Made by a program: the position numbers and the translations under genes. A DNA stretch of 64,000 bases from Lethocerus indicus (taxonomy: Eukaryota > Arthropoda > Insecta > Hemiptera > Belostomatidae): positions 8,305,600-8,369,599 of the forward strand of contig JACDQD010000007.1 of NCBI GenBank assembly GCA_019843655.1, given 5' to 3'. Positions within the stretch are counted from its first letter, which is position 1. Each line of letters starts with the position of its first letter. The notes beneath the pieces were generated by a model that did no database searches, was not told where the DNA came from, and was given only the letters and a program-made list of their open reading frames with translations. Of this stretch, positions 26,230-39,050 are shown piece by piece.

Positions 26230-26760
26230 CCCGAATGACGCCTCTTAGACCCCTCCCTGTTCCGGACTCTCCATTTCTTTTGCCAACCGAATTTGCATTC
26301 GGGATCGGACAGGCGGACACAATCCCGCCGGGGTCTCCGTTTCTTTTCCCTCCTGCCTCATCCGGAATATTAGATTTTAAAACCGGCCTTCTCGGAACGG
26401 CGGCATTTGTAAGGGGAAACTGTGGTTGTGGCAGGGGAGGGTGAGGGTTACGTAAGGAGAAAACGGAGCCGGAAAGACATTATTGTGTTCAGACTCTCCC
26501 ACTCCTCCGCCGTTCCTTCTCGACTAAAGAAACTCATTATACCTAGTGCCTGCGGCATTCATTACTCAACGTCCCCCGGCCGTCCTCCTCCTCCTCGAAT
26601 TTCGGCCTCATCCTCGCGCACTTCATCCCCCCCCATCCCTCCCTTCCGTTCTTATTTACTCGGTCATCGGTAATTAGCAAGGTTCGGTTAAGAAATACAG
26701 AGGAACGGGACTCGTTCGACCGTTCTCTGAATACGTCCTTCCGTGTAGGCCTTATCAATT
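26230..26760. other. GC-rich island with pyrimidine tract
   Basis: CpG-rich block with a CCTCCTCCTCCTCG run at about 26583-26597 and C-rich stretches to 26645. Overlapping frames on both strands lack coding character. Confidence 0.45.
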
Positions 26761-29340
26761 TCTCCCGTCTTCGACGAATTCATTTCATCCCGCACTGGTG
26801 AATGCGCCCCAGATTCTATTAACTTCACTGTACATACAGAACAATTAAACCGCAAAATAAAACACAACACCCCTTGTACTAAGTACGTCTCTCTTTATGT
26901 CGGAGATGCTATTATGCGAGCAGTTTGCAGCGTTCAGAAAGTTCGCAGGAAGGGGCTTTTTCGTAGCGAACCACTATCTCCGAACAAGTTGATTAAGGTT
27001 TTAAAATGATCTAAGTGATTTAATGGTTACAGAACCAGTCACCAGGCATTGACACATGCCAACAAGAAGGGAAAACTAAGTAATTAAAAACAATAAATGT
27101 ACGTAATACTAGGCATAACAGCAGTTCTGCTGTTCACTTCTGGGAAAATCGTTCTTCTTTAGACGTGCGGTTTTGAAAAGTTTAGTAACCACAAACGGGC
27201 TACTCCTAGCCGGGGTACTCTCCAAATAGAATTGAATGAATACAAAAAATCCCAATTTTTACGACAGCGCCTTCAATTAAAGTTCGAGCAAGAAACGCTC
27301 CACTCAGTTGGAAATGGGCGATACGTCTAATTCTGATCTTAACGCTCGACCGAATACAACAATTAGTTGTAAATAAATTTTTAAGAGACAATCAACCAAG
27401 GATCAATTACTGCCCCCCCCCCCCCGAGTCTAACTCCCGGTTGTTGTCTTACTCTCCTCCCCGGAGACCAAAGATAAACTGAAAGAGTTCGGCCCCTAAT
27501 TAGATCTGATAGACTTCATCCAAGCAAAAGTCCCAGCCAACCAGTTGTATCTTTTTTTCTTAATTCACATTTTTAAAAATATTTGATGTTAAAGGCGTAA
27601 TTATTAACTATCTGGTATCTAACAATATTATGAGTATATGGATAAAGTTAAAATGAATATTATTTTTTCGCTGCTCCTTATAAGTTAGTAAAAACGAGCT
27701 CAATAAATCGTCATTTAGCATTTTGATTTAGCTCTCAGAACTATTTGCATACAAATCATTAATTTACTATTACATGATATTTGAAAAGAAATACGAGTTA
27801 TATGTGCAGTATGAGCACTACGTTAAAAGATAAAATCGGTTGGTCCGAGGGCTTTCAGTGAGCTCTCTCGTTCGGTTTGCAATGCGCTATTCACCAAAGA
27901 GGATTCTGAGCGGAATCCTCGCACGGAACCGAAGGATCAAAGCGGTGAAACAGAATAAGCTAACTGGAGATTACAATTGACGTCGGCTCTGTTTACTCTC
28001 TCAAGGGAATACGGTTCCGCTTTAACCGAGGTGGTCTTCGGTCCGTCTATTGCAGAATGTTAACAGTAAGCCGGTTCAGAAAACTATTTCTTTATTCCTT
28101 ACAAACTTTTAGTGGCACCCATTTGTTCATTTTATGAAAGCACTCAGCTTAATAATTCTCATACTTTTTTTAATATATGATTAAACATGAATATCAGAAT
28201 TTATTACTGTAAACAACCTTCGCCTTGTCATTGGTATAGATAATCAAAACTACGAAGCCCCATCCTGAATTTTGTAGCATTCGGACATCTAGGTGTTTAC
28301 CCTGGACTTACATACATAGTTTCTACCTTAAATATTAGATTGAAAATCAGTATGGTGTCTATAACCAAAGGATGTCGGTAAACATGTCCCGATCAGATTT
28401 TTACCTGAACGCGTAGAACTCACAAGTCTTGTCGTTTACAGTAGAAAACTTTCGCAGCGAGAAATCGATTTAGGGGAGATAGAGTAAGGAGTATATTATT
28501 TAGCGAATCTATTAACCTTCCTACCGGAAGCATAGGGTTTACGAGTGGCGCGTGGAAGAATGAAAGAAAGTGGAAAAGCTGTCCACCAGCTGAAGTTTTG
28601 CAAGGTGTGTCCGCAAGCGGGGCCACCGTGAATGGGTGGGTGGTTGCGGGCCTCTTTTCATAAGCGATAAGGCCATTGGAAAAAGTCTTTCGCGGCAGTG
28701 AGGGTCTTACATTGAAGGCGCCGCGCTGTAAAGAAACACTCGCCTTGCTTCCTGAATTAGAGTAGACCCAAAACTGCTTCTGGATACGATATATCGTTGT
28801 TTTATCACCATGGTAATACATATTAACATTTGGAATAGTACTTTGTTTGTGTACTGAAAAGTTGAATTGTGTTTAAATTCTCCTGTATAACCGTAATTGG
28901 AAGAAGAACGAAATTATGGCACAAATATGCACTTTGATCTTGTTTTAAAATGTATTGTGCTAACGTCATTAATGAACAGTAAATAGAAACATTTACTGGA
29001 GTGCATTCTTTATTTATCGTTGACTATCGTAATTTCTTTTGACAGCTAGTAGCTTTACGGAACTACACCTATGTCAAAAATATTCAAAATGATATGTTCA
29101 TCGTGACCGCATGCTATAAAACACTCAAGTGTGTTTTCAAAACCTAATATCATATATTGTGAAATGGACGGTATCATTTCGCAACATTTGATTGTACTAG
29201 TATTTTACTTGTACGACCACCGTATTTGCTTGTATTTTGGCGGACGTTTCTCCGAATCTGAAATTCGAAAGGACCCTCATTTCACCCATTTCCAGTTGGG
29301 GCGGGGACCGTTTTTAATAAATATGTAAATTCGGAAAACG
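26761..29340. other. Mostly AT-rich non-coding stretch with one open minus-strand frame
   Basis: A poly-C run of 13 lies at 27413-27425. A 133-codon minus-strand frame (28420-28821) overlaps a locally GC-richer segment, but I recognise no domain in it. Confidence 0.5.
27413..27425. repeat. Poly-C homopolymer (13 nt)
   Basis: Uninterrupted C run; also a likely point of sequencing length error. Confidence 0.95.
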
Positions 29341-30600
29341 AGACCCCCCCGTCTAACGAGGCTCGCAAATTCAATAGGGACCGTCGTTGGGACTCGAGCA
29401 CCTACGCTAATTGGCAGCGGGTACCTTCGCGGCCGTGACGTTTTCTCCATTTTTCCGTTTCCCCTTTGAAAATCACACTCTCTTTGTGATCCCGATGGAA
29501 GGCCGCGGACGGTTCCTGACTAACAACCGGGGGTGCCCGTTTCGTATTCCAGAATCCATTATACTGTCGGTAATGAAAAGTGTATGTACCGGGCTCGTCG
29601 ATGGAGGCCGTTCTCACCTGTTGGTTCACTTGTAAAGATCGCGTCCAGCGCTGATGGAAAAAACCTTCATTCATCAAGCAGAAATACTTTTACTCTTAAC
29701 TATTTTCGTATACTACTTACGAACACAACTTATTCTTTATTAGCCTTATAATTTTTAAATATATATCGCTGCACACACATTTGTATTCTTCATTATAGAT
29801 AAGGTAGCAGTGAGTTGAAGAATAACTAATTTCGGACTATTCTGGATCACTGACTAGTCGGATAAGCTACGTCTTCTGCGTATGTTCTTATAATATAGAA
29901 ACAACTTCATAAAGGTGGCATATCTTCGTTACTGGTCTAAGTGAAACATAAAAGAAATACAAAAAACTATAGAATGTCGTGGGAGATTTCAATTTGCGGA
30001 AAATTGGCTCCGGTCGGGTTAAAATGATTGAGGCGGCGTCGCCCCCGGTTGTATGATGGGGACGGGTTGGGTGCTCAAGATTGATGGTACTTCCCACCAA
30101 TCTCCCAGTCCCGACTCCAGCCAACGACTCCCGGGACAAATAGAGGCCCCCATAGAGCGTGTCTATGGTGGAATAAAACTTGAGCTTTGAACTTGAATCG
30201 TACCGTCTAACCGAGGGTCTGAAGTTATGTCTTGCTCTTTAATTGGAGCCAGCATTTTCTAGGGATAGAGGTTTCTCCATTTCGGGCGTATTTCGAGGTA
30301 GGTATTTAAGCTACCTACTATAACGGAGGTTGCTAATAAGACGAAAGAAGCAAAACGATGACGATACTAGAATACATTTTCATTGCAGTATGTTAATAAT
30401 GATGTGATAAACCTTGATTAATCTGAATGCACCGTTATTCAGATTCAGTAACACGAAGTCATAGCTGAAATTTGTTAATAATTTTTAAACGAATTAAAAT
30501 CAGTTCCCAATTTTTTCGGACTGGTGATTCGTTTGGTGCCTATTGTTTGGCTTCTGGATTCAATGAGGACAATACAATAGGTAATTAATAACTAATATTA
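29341..30600. other. GC patches (29341-29640, 29990-30130) and AT-rich flank
   Basis: No supported exon. A 9-bp perfect hairpin lies at 30420-30445, and a 7-bp one (GTAGGTA/TACCTAC) at about 30299-30319. Confidence 0.5.
30420..30445. repeat. Perfect 9-bp stem hairpin, 8-nt loop
   Basis: AATCTGAAT at 30420-30428 pairs exactly with ATTCAGATT at 30437-30445. Confidence 0.9.
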
Positions 30601-33600
30601 AAGCCCTTTATATATTTGTGAATGGCGGGAAGCCAAAACGGACGGGCGGTATATATTTCACCCGGATGATAATCTGTAACGCGATCAGGTTATATGCCGC
30701 GGAGGCTGTCAACGGCATCGTCGCTCGGGAACTAGAGAAAGGGACAGAGAACTGGGAACAGGAACTGGGCGGGAGAGGGAGGGTGAAAGAGGGCGACAGT
30801 TGAGAAGTGCGGGGTGCCACATAATTAAGTGGTCTTTGAATGCGTATTGTGATGCTAAATTACGGAACGGTGGGTCTTTGTCGTAACCGGCTCGGTCCCC
30901 ACTCAATAGGGCCGCGATTGTCCTAGATTTTACTGAGAAATGGCCGGAGCGAATGATCGCCCTCCATCTGTAATTAGTCACTACCTGCAGGGATTCTGTA
31001 ATATATTTCTAGATTGGAAAGAAATAGAAATCCCCCATATGTGTTTCGAATAACTAGGATGTAACGTTCATCGTAGTATGAAAAGCAAAGATGTGCGTTT
31101 TATTTAACCTCTTATATGTAATATATACTAGTGATGTCTGGTTTTGTAAGCGGGCAGATTTAATAGGCTTCACTCAAGCCGGGGATTTTAAACAAGGAAT
31201 GGGGAGGAATCCGGAGAAACACCGTAGCCCCAAAAGGGCCACCCCCAGACTATATTGCATTCTTTAAACACGCGTTTGACGCCTATTGCTCCTGACGCCC
31301 CTGTCGCTTTGTATATAGTTTCTTGGGAACCTTAGCGGCTCGGCCGATATTGAAAACAATTGAATTTTTTTGCGGGTCTCCCCGGAGTTTTCCCGTTTAT
31401 TATGTGTCGTTATTTCGGGCCCGGATCATTTTCTTCCGAACGGAGACATCACCGGAATTTATATTCGCTTTTTGACTTCCCCTCCGTCGAGGAATTCAAT
31501 AATTAGTCGCCCACCGCTCAATTTATGGACACTAAATTCTCGCTCCGAACAGTTTTGCTCTTGGATGTAGTGATATATTTGCTCGGGCGTTATCCTTTAT
31601 ATTACATTGTCCCCCTTTGTAAATACGGAGCGAATATGCTTCTTGGAAGATTAAAATATTGGAAACTTGCGGTTTGTACGTTGATAAAAGAACGCCATCG
31701 GAATTTTAAATATGAATTAAATTCCACCCTGTATCATTTCATACGTTCAAGACAGCCTGGTAAGAATTTTCCTGAAATCGGCAGGAATGATATTTGAAAT
31801 ACCACATAATTTAAATAATAAAAAAGATACCCTTTAGAAAATGCAAAGTTGTAAAAGACATGATGGTTTATTTATTGTTGAAATAATTCCAAACGGGGAA
31901 ACAAAGCGCAATGTTTTATTGCCTATTGGCATAGACCACGAAAGTGTTGCAGAATGGAATGAAATACATGATGTAAAACCAAGACACTGCTCCCACGTGA
32001 AGGGCATGTGATGTATGGCTACGACGGAAAAACGAGATACAATTTCCGAGCGGGGCGCCTGGAAATCCGGAATAATTTCAGAGTCTAGTCAGTATCTGTA
32101 TTTTTAGACAATATTATTTTTATCCAGTATTGGGAGTCGATTGGGGGGAGCTGTAGGCGGATTTAACAGTAGGTGGAAGCGATAGAAATAATTTTCCGAG
32201 AATGTTTCCCAATCCCTGGGCTCTCCCTTATCTTTAATTGCCGCTATGAAGGGGGTTGGGAGTATAACACGTAATTGTGGACCCAGCCGGGTCGATTGCA
32301 TTTTGATTTTCGGAAGGCGAGGGCGCGATAAAATCCGTCAGGACGTGGGAGTTGAAAGGAATGGAACTTAATCTGGGCGTTTGGCTTAATGAAATTATTC
32401 CGGCGGATGCCGAACATTACTTTCAATTCTAAAAGTGCGACTCAGCATTAGGCACGTTCCGTCAATCTCTCCGCCCGCAGTGCTTTGCCGTTTCTCTGAG
32501 CTTCATCCGTCTCAAAGCGGGGATGCGTTTTTTGAAAATATGTCGACATTTTTAAGTTCCTCATTGTGCTCGTGAGGATGCAATAATAAAAGTTTGCGGG
32601 CTTTAGTGTCTGGTTGTTTTGAATATCAAAATTTTTCATGACAGGTGTGCTTAATTCCCTACAATTTCCAAATATGATGTATATAGATGAATAAACTATA
32701 AACACAGAACGGGACTGTACATAACATTAAATATTTAAGGACTGAAGATAATGAAATATCCTTAGTATTGTATACGTTATTCTTTCGGTGGAGCCTTGTT
32801 GATGATAGCCCAAAAAAAAAGTTGGGTCCTACTCCTGTGGGAAGAACATAAGTTATATATCTTATTATACGTAATCCATACTGAATGTAGGCAGACGGGA
32901 TGTGTAGAAACGTGTTTGACCACATATTGATCGATGAGTTGAAACAGTTTTTGTTGTCAAAATTTAATTCAATATATGTTGAAGAAATTGATGCTGACGT
33001 GTGGCATGCGAGCTAAAGCATTTTACTGAACTTGTAACACCATAGAAACAGCTTTATGGAACCTCATTTCCTAAAAGCCAGCATTGAGGGTAAACTTTCA
33101 ACAAGAAGAGTGACTGCGAAAATGTTCTGTTGTTGCCCAAACTTCCCGAAATTTTCCTAACATTCACACAAACTTGAAACAATCAACAAGTTGATAGGAG
33201 GGTTTTTTTTATAAATCGATAAGGTTGGAGGAAGTTCATTTCTGTTTCTATGAAAGTACGCAATAGAAAAATGAAATAAAATCGATAAATTGAAATATTT
33301 TCAGTTTGATATATCTTCTTACAGAATTTTTTAGAAATATCCATAAGATGATTTGAGCCGTATACATTTAATACATCCACTCTTTTTTTAAGATATGAAT
33401 TTTGACTTTAGTGCTAACGTGATCACAGGAGTCAGAGACGATGGATTGAGCCATTAATAAAGTGTGTACAAATTCGTGGTGAAATATTGTGCAATACCAC
33501 TTAATATATTGGGTCCCCTTTGGTTAAAAGTTTCTTCCAATTTGAACGAGAATGGTAATAACCTCATTCGGGTGTTTATTCTTATCTATTGGATATCGCA

Positions 33601-33832
33601 TTTATGTCTTTTTTGGTCTCGAAATTGAAGGAAAATGGTACGCTATTCCGACAGTGCTGTCTGGTTGTAGGAGTCGTCAATTGCTCAAATTGGCTGAAAG
33701 CGGTGTCATTGTGACGGCTCTCAGATTCATAGCGGAGATACTAAAATATTTTTCACACTACAACCCATTCACTGCATTTGAAGATGTTGAATTCATACAC
33801 TGGGAATCGATCACAGCGATTGACACACAAAT

Positions 33833-33858
33833 TTGCACAACATTGCACTGTGTTGCAC
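33833..33858. promoter_or_regulatory. Three TTGCAC motifs at exact 10-bp spacing
   Basis: TTGCAC starts at 33833, 33843 and 33853, the core of three consecutive 10-bp units. This spacing is close to one DNA helical turn, so the three copies face nearly the same side of the helix. TTGCAC overlaps half-site-like words of bZIP (C/EBP-type) proteins. A perfect 8-bp hairpin (33865-33884) follows six bases later. It could be a factor-binding array or a young tandem decamer repeat. Confidence 0.4.
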
Positions 33859-33864
33859 CATAGC

Positions 33865-33884
33865 AGATATATTTGAATATATCT
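33865..33884. repeat. Perfect 8-bp stem hairpin, TTGA loop
   Basis: AGATATAT pairs exactly with ATATATCT across a 4-nt loop. Confidence 0.9.
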
Positions 33885-34429
33885 ATTTTCATAATCCATA
33901 TCTCGATTTTCCGGGAAATACATTAATTTGCTCATTGAGACAATCTTTGATGAATTGAGTCCGATGAAAACATCAATTGAACGCATTTGTGGGTATAAAT
34001 ACTAACAATTAATTGATTATTCGTGATACGAGCCATTCATTGAGCAGCTTCCTGTTTCAGTTTGCAGCCAAGGATGTTCGGATGTGTTTTACTCCGCGTA
34101 CGACTAAATGTTTCAAAACTTACTAGTAGTGGCTAGGTGGGGAGAAAGAAAACGAAACCTAGTTTAGGAAGAATAGGCGAGCGGGTACAAAAACCTTCCC
34201 GGAGGCCCGAACATTCCTTAATATATTTCATATATATATAATTTTAATAGTTTAATGCATATTTCCCCGCATCGACGGGGACTTGTTTGAGGTTAATTTC
34301 CTAAGCCTATTATTCGTTTTCTGGAAGCGCGGGCCCAAAAGTAATCATTTAAGGGTGCTTAATTACACGCTCGCCACCCTGTTTGATGTATGCCTAATTG
34401 TGGTTCGGTAGTTTTTGTCTAATTTTGAA

Positions 34430-34640
34430 GTTTGTCCCGACACTGGCCGGTGACCCGATGTCCGATGCCCGACAGGGCCAATTGGACAAATGGGCGTTGC
34501 GGGCGTGGGCCGTGGGCCGCGGCGGTCACCGGCTGTTGTCCGGCCGCATTAAAATTCATGACGCGATCTCTTACAACTGTCCGGTTAACTCAATTAACCG
34601 GTATGCACTTACCGACCCGCTCGCCAGCGACAGGGGGACA
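34430..34640. other. GC-rich island
   Basis: CpG-dense block open in two plus frames. On minus, a donor-like TCG|GTAAGT occurs at about 34604-34612, but the sequence before it has no consistent coding bias. A second, weaker GC patch lies at 34940-35180. Confidence 0.4.
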
Positions 34641-35829
34641 GTGATTTACAACACCTATTCACTCTCCGAACCGCATACACGTACAAATACATATGTCGAA
34701 AAAAAACATACGTGGGCATATTAATGACCATAGATTGCAAATTTGTGTGTCAATCGCTGGGATCGATTCCCAGTATGAAACATTTCAATATGAATTGATT
34801 CTCGGATTTGCTCGATGAAGGGAATACATTGAATATTGAAGTTTGGACTCGTTTTAAGGGCGATTTTTTTCGTATATAGTTGGCCAGAACTATCGGATAA
34901 TGGGACTATTGGTTTCACGTTGGTCACGTAGTTCGTTGAAATTTGCCCGTTCCGAGAGTTTACGATTCCGAGAGCTGAGCCGGAATAGAGAGTCCCGTCC
35001 CTCGATAATAGACCGGCGCGGGTGCATCCCTCGTGAATAGGACTGGCTGGCTGAGTTCATATTGTCCGGGGCGACGAAAGCCAGACGTGAAGTCTCCAGA
35101 TATGAAAGCGGATAATATATTGGGCGCGCAGCCGAGCGACGGGCGCCTCATATGTTTCGAAACCCGGTGAAGGTGGGCCCCGAACGATGCAGTCTTATTG
35201 AAAGGCGCCAACGAATATAACCTGGAAAAATTGTAATATCGCGACTGCATCAGTCGTCAATAATACCGTAGCTCGGGGTGCATCGTGAGAATGGAAAGTA
35301 AAAAATTGGCATTGTTTCAAGTTATTATTGAATAATTGCCCAGTTGAGGTCAGTTGTTTTATAGTGAAACCGTTAACAACTCGTATGTGCAAATTTTCAA
35401 TACCTGAGATGTGTCCCCCAATGTGTAAGCATTCTGTATTTGAGAGTGAACATTATATTTCCTTTCACAACCGGCCTATTTACTAGTGCCAGGAATCGTT
35501 TAGCATCTAATCTCTATTTGAATTGAAGTTTTCTAGACAATCGTTACCCCTTAACCTTGTCACTCGACCATAGTGAAGAAATTACACCCTCATCCATGTA
35601 ACTCCACTACTGACTGAAATAATCGAATGATTTTTCTTCTGACCACTTGTGTAGTGTTCGTGAATATCTGTGTAAAATTGCAATATGATAGTCACAGTTT
35701 TGCTCCGAAGCATACTATATTTCAACGGTTAATGAACCCAGTTGGCTGGAAATTAAATGCATACCGAAAAAAAACACGATTAATAAATACACTCCCGGTT
35801 CGTTCTCGCAGTAAGAGGCGATCGTAATA

Positions 35830-36230
35830 GTTAGGATCAGGAAGGGTGGTCGAGAGGGGTTTTTCCCGTCTGACTGAAGGCCGGCCGCAGGGAGTTGTCC
35901 CCCCTTGTAAGCATAAATCAGGTTTAATGCCGGCCCTAGCGGTAATACACGGGGCGTATATCAGCGGTCCGCCGACGGATAGGGGGCGTTTAGTCCGCCC
36001 GCTTCCCCTAATCGCAACTTTTACCCGTGCTCGACCGATCCCGCCAGCGGCTCCCCCTTTTGTCTCTATTTCACTCTCTGGATTGACCCCGGGTTCCGCG
36101 TCCCAGTTCTTCAGCTATCCGAGTTTCTGTTTTTCTTTCCCTCTAACCCCGTCGGGGTCCTTCTGTCGGCGACCGCAGCTCCGATCCCGTCCCCTAGGGC
36201 CACACGTGACGCACATGTTCCCCGAATAGT
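35830..36230. other. GC-rich island
   Basis: CpG-rich block fully open in one plus frame (127 codons, 35846-36229), with arginine-, proline- and serine-rich content typical of translated GC-rich non-coding DNA. No recognisable domain. Confidence 0.45.
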
Positions 36231-36609
36231 CCCCACTGAACAATATTCAAACATCGTAAATGTTTGACATTGTGACCAGTGTTAATGGAGCGCCATATAA
36301 GGTTCCATTTTTTCTGGATGTTTATATGAACTGAATAATTTTCTAGTAACAATATTTCTAGAGCAAGTGTCTCATTGCTCCTTTCGAAGATTATCAGTGC
36401 ATTGCTACCTATTTATAGCCTTACATAAATAACTAAATCTATTAAATTAAATTACCGTCGCATTATTTTTTCAAATTTGTATGTTATGCGCAATTTCAAA
36501 AGTTACAGCTTGTGAAATAAAATAGTAAGCATTTGGTTACATTTATGTGAGAGCTAACGGGGAATAGGGGATTAATACATCAAACATTGGGAACTACAAT
36601 CTGGTAGGT

Positions 36610-37065
36610 GTTAGTAACAAAACGTTTGTTTGGCGTCAATTAAGGCAGCTGGAACTATTTGTATCCGGAGTAGGGCGACGCGTGTCCGAGGTAGAAAGCC
36701 TCGCTCGGGGAACTGGTCTGCGAGGGAGTCCCAGCCCGATAATTTATCATTGGCCGAGAATGAAGAGGAGCCGGGGCTCCAATATCGACGGGAGGAACAG
36801 GCCCTAAGCGGTCGGGCTCTAACCGGCTGATTGATCACCGCTCCCGCCCTCCCGCACTTCATTCCCGCCGTCCCCATTAAGATCCACCGTCGACGTCTCC
36901 ATCCGATCGCTCTCTCCGGCCCTGGGCTCTCCCATCCATCTGGGACCGGCCCCGCAAGCCTCTCGCACCGGTAGGTAACACACGATAGCCTCGTTCATGA
37001 CGAATCGGGGAAAAAGTGAATGGCGAGGCAATGACCTACCTCCCTCGTTCCTAGAATGAAGATTC
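36610..37065. other. GC-rich island with weak exon-like signals
   Basis: A minus-strand frame is open from about 37067 to 36819 and follows TTCATTCTAG, an acceptor-like word near 37053-37062; its last part is rich in Gly, Glu and Asp and ends in a stop. On plus, CACCG|GTAGGT occurs near 36967-36976. Neither is strong enough to call an exon. Confidence 0.35.
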
Positions 37066-38690
37066 AATAGCTATATCCGCATTGCATATAGCTATTGCAA
37101 TGGCAGTGTTTAATATTTGTGCTAGTCTAATTGTAAGTAACATACAATTTTCCTAATAGAGACATTTCAAGAAACAAGCGCGAATATTAGTGATACCGAT
37201 GAATAGAGCGAAATATATTCTGAACTAATTCAAAAATATGTTACCAACATTTCCGTCAGGTGGTATCAGAATTTTGTGCTGAACTTTTGGAAAGCACTCA
37301 GGAAATCGAGGAAAACGTTTTATACCTCTGGAGTGAAAAATACATTTCACTGATAGAAACAATGGCCTTATCATTGAAAAAGCCATTGATCCCGGCTGGG
37401 TTGTTGGGACAGGACCCTAATCGTATTTTGAGGGAGTGAGGGGTTGGGGGTCATTGTACTTGCTTTTGTCCGAACTCTTGGCCCCGGACGGATGGCCCAA
37501 ATCCCACCCTTCTCACGGGCTCAACAAACAGAATTGACCCGCCCAAAAGAGAGTACTGGACCCGTCACACTACTGGATTCTTCCCCGTGCAATTTATAAA
37601 GCGGCCGTTTCCTGCTGATGTATTTTCAAGGAGCGAAGAACACTGATTCTCATCCATTTTCTCTCGCCCTCTTACACGATGATGATTTTTACCCGCTTTC
37701 CGCCAGGACTTTTCAACCTGGATTAAATTGCCTTGAACGTATTTTCGTTTCAACTCAATAAGTTCCCCTTATTGGGAAACTGTAAGCCGATTGGAATCGA
37801 GATTTATTAATATCCTTCTCAGAATTCATGGATTTTATTACTTGCGAAATTAAATTTTATAAGGAAAAGATTATTATTAATCCATTGTTTTATAACAGTA
37901 TACAAGTAAGAAAATTATTCTGAGGATTTATTCCCTTATATTGTTTAGATTTTATGTTGTTATCAATTAAATTTTATCAAAAAAAGGCTGTAATGTATTA
38001 ATTAAGTGGGCGGATTATAACGTAGATATTAATTTTTGTATTATATATTAATGCAATAAAGAAATAATTTATTTTTTATTATTAAATTTTAATGTTACAT
38101 AATTTATTAGTTCCATTTTACGATAAATCGTTAATTATCGTGTATGTATGGTAAACAGAAATTATCAGCCATTTTATATTCAAAATTATCATATGATTCT
38201 GCGATATTGAAATATCCTATTGAAATTTTACATACAATCACGGCTTAATGCAAGCCCTGAAGACACCAATGTTGTGCGGGTTAGTATCTAGAACGCCCTA
38301 ATACTCTCTTCTTGTAATAGAAATGTGTGTTGTGCGGGTTAGCATTAGAACCACTAGTGAATTAGCAATGAAAATTGATTTTTTAATCTTTTTATTCTTA
38401 TATTTTAGTTTTTCAGATTGTCCATTGTGCTTTTGAGTCTCGAAATTTGAAAAAATGACTCCAATATTGAAACAGACGCTGTAGCCTCGGTTGATTTAAT
38501 GACGCAGTATTAATATTTTGTATTTAACTCGGTCGATTATGTTTTTTTATTTTTCTTATGAAATAAAATACTGACACCTTAATCTCGGATTTTTGTTAGC
38601 TGTAAGTTGCCAGTGGAATGTTTCCTCCTAACGTTAGATGCGTCCGTTATGTATTTTTGGTCATAATCTTGAGGTGCCCTTAAGAGGGGG
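37066..38690. other. AT-rich stretch
   Basis: Very AT-rich from 37790 to 38560. It contains a GC-richer patch at 37440-37570 and the diverged direct repeat at 38270-38351. No exon was seen. Confidence 0.6.
38270..38351. repeat. Diverged direct repeat, unit about 24 bp
   Basis: Copies at 38270-38294 and 38328-38351 share TGTTGTGCGGGTTAG exactly and then TAGAAC with small differences between. Start-to-start spacing is 58 bp. Confidence 0.8.
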
Positions 38691-39050
38691 CTTTCAACGG
38701 CTCTAGTCTTGGTCATGGGCGGGGGGAAGGGTGAAATGGATATGAGGGGGATGGTCGAGTATATATATATATGTTACCATTGGAGTGGGCCACCGGCTGA
38801 TACAATGGCTCCGGCTGTCAGTCACAGGCCCCGGCCCCACTAGAGAGGCCCACCGCCCGCTGTCAGCTCCGCGCCTGAATAATTTAATGCATCGCCGAAA
38901 ATGCACCTTTTACGGCTTGTATAAGTGTGAGCGACCGAATAACTTTTGACCGCATCTTGAAGTATTACTCTCGGCCCTCAGAACCGAGGGCGAATGCTCC
39001 CCTTCGATGTGTGTAGGCCCCCGTGAAAAGATCTCAGACGTGGTAAGTTG
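38691..39050. other. GC-rich patch with microsatellite and hairpin
   Basis: Contains a short AT dinucleotide run at 38760-38773 and a 6-bp GC hairpin at 38974-38991 (GCCCTC/GAGGGC). A donor-like GTG|GTAAGT occurs near 39038-39046 without a supporting reading frame. Confidence 0.4.

Larger units (their letters stand above)
30601..34390. other. Mostly AT-rich non-coding stretch
   Basis: A purine (GA/GGGA) patch lies at 30733-30797. Small GC-richer patches occur near 31200-31250, 31380-31540 and 32130-32350. No supported exon was found. The TTGCAC array at 33833-33858 and a palindromic hairpin at 33865-33884 lie near the right end. Confidence 0.55.

Noticed and set aside
28420..28821. 133-codon minus frame
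   Set aside because: No recognisable motif; plausible chance frame in a locally GC-richer segment. Retained only as a note in the region entry.
33552..33863. 103-codon plus frame
   Set aside because: Ordinary AT-rich sequence with no coding bias; contains the TTGCAC repeat at its end.
34750..34775. CTGGGATCGATTCCCAG hairpin resembling a tRNA T-arm
   Set aside because: No other tRNA elements around it; treated as an incidental near-palindrome.
35846..36229. 127-codon plus frame
   Set aside because: Composition-driven openness in a GC island.
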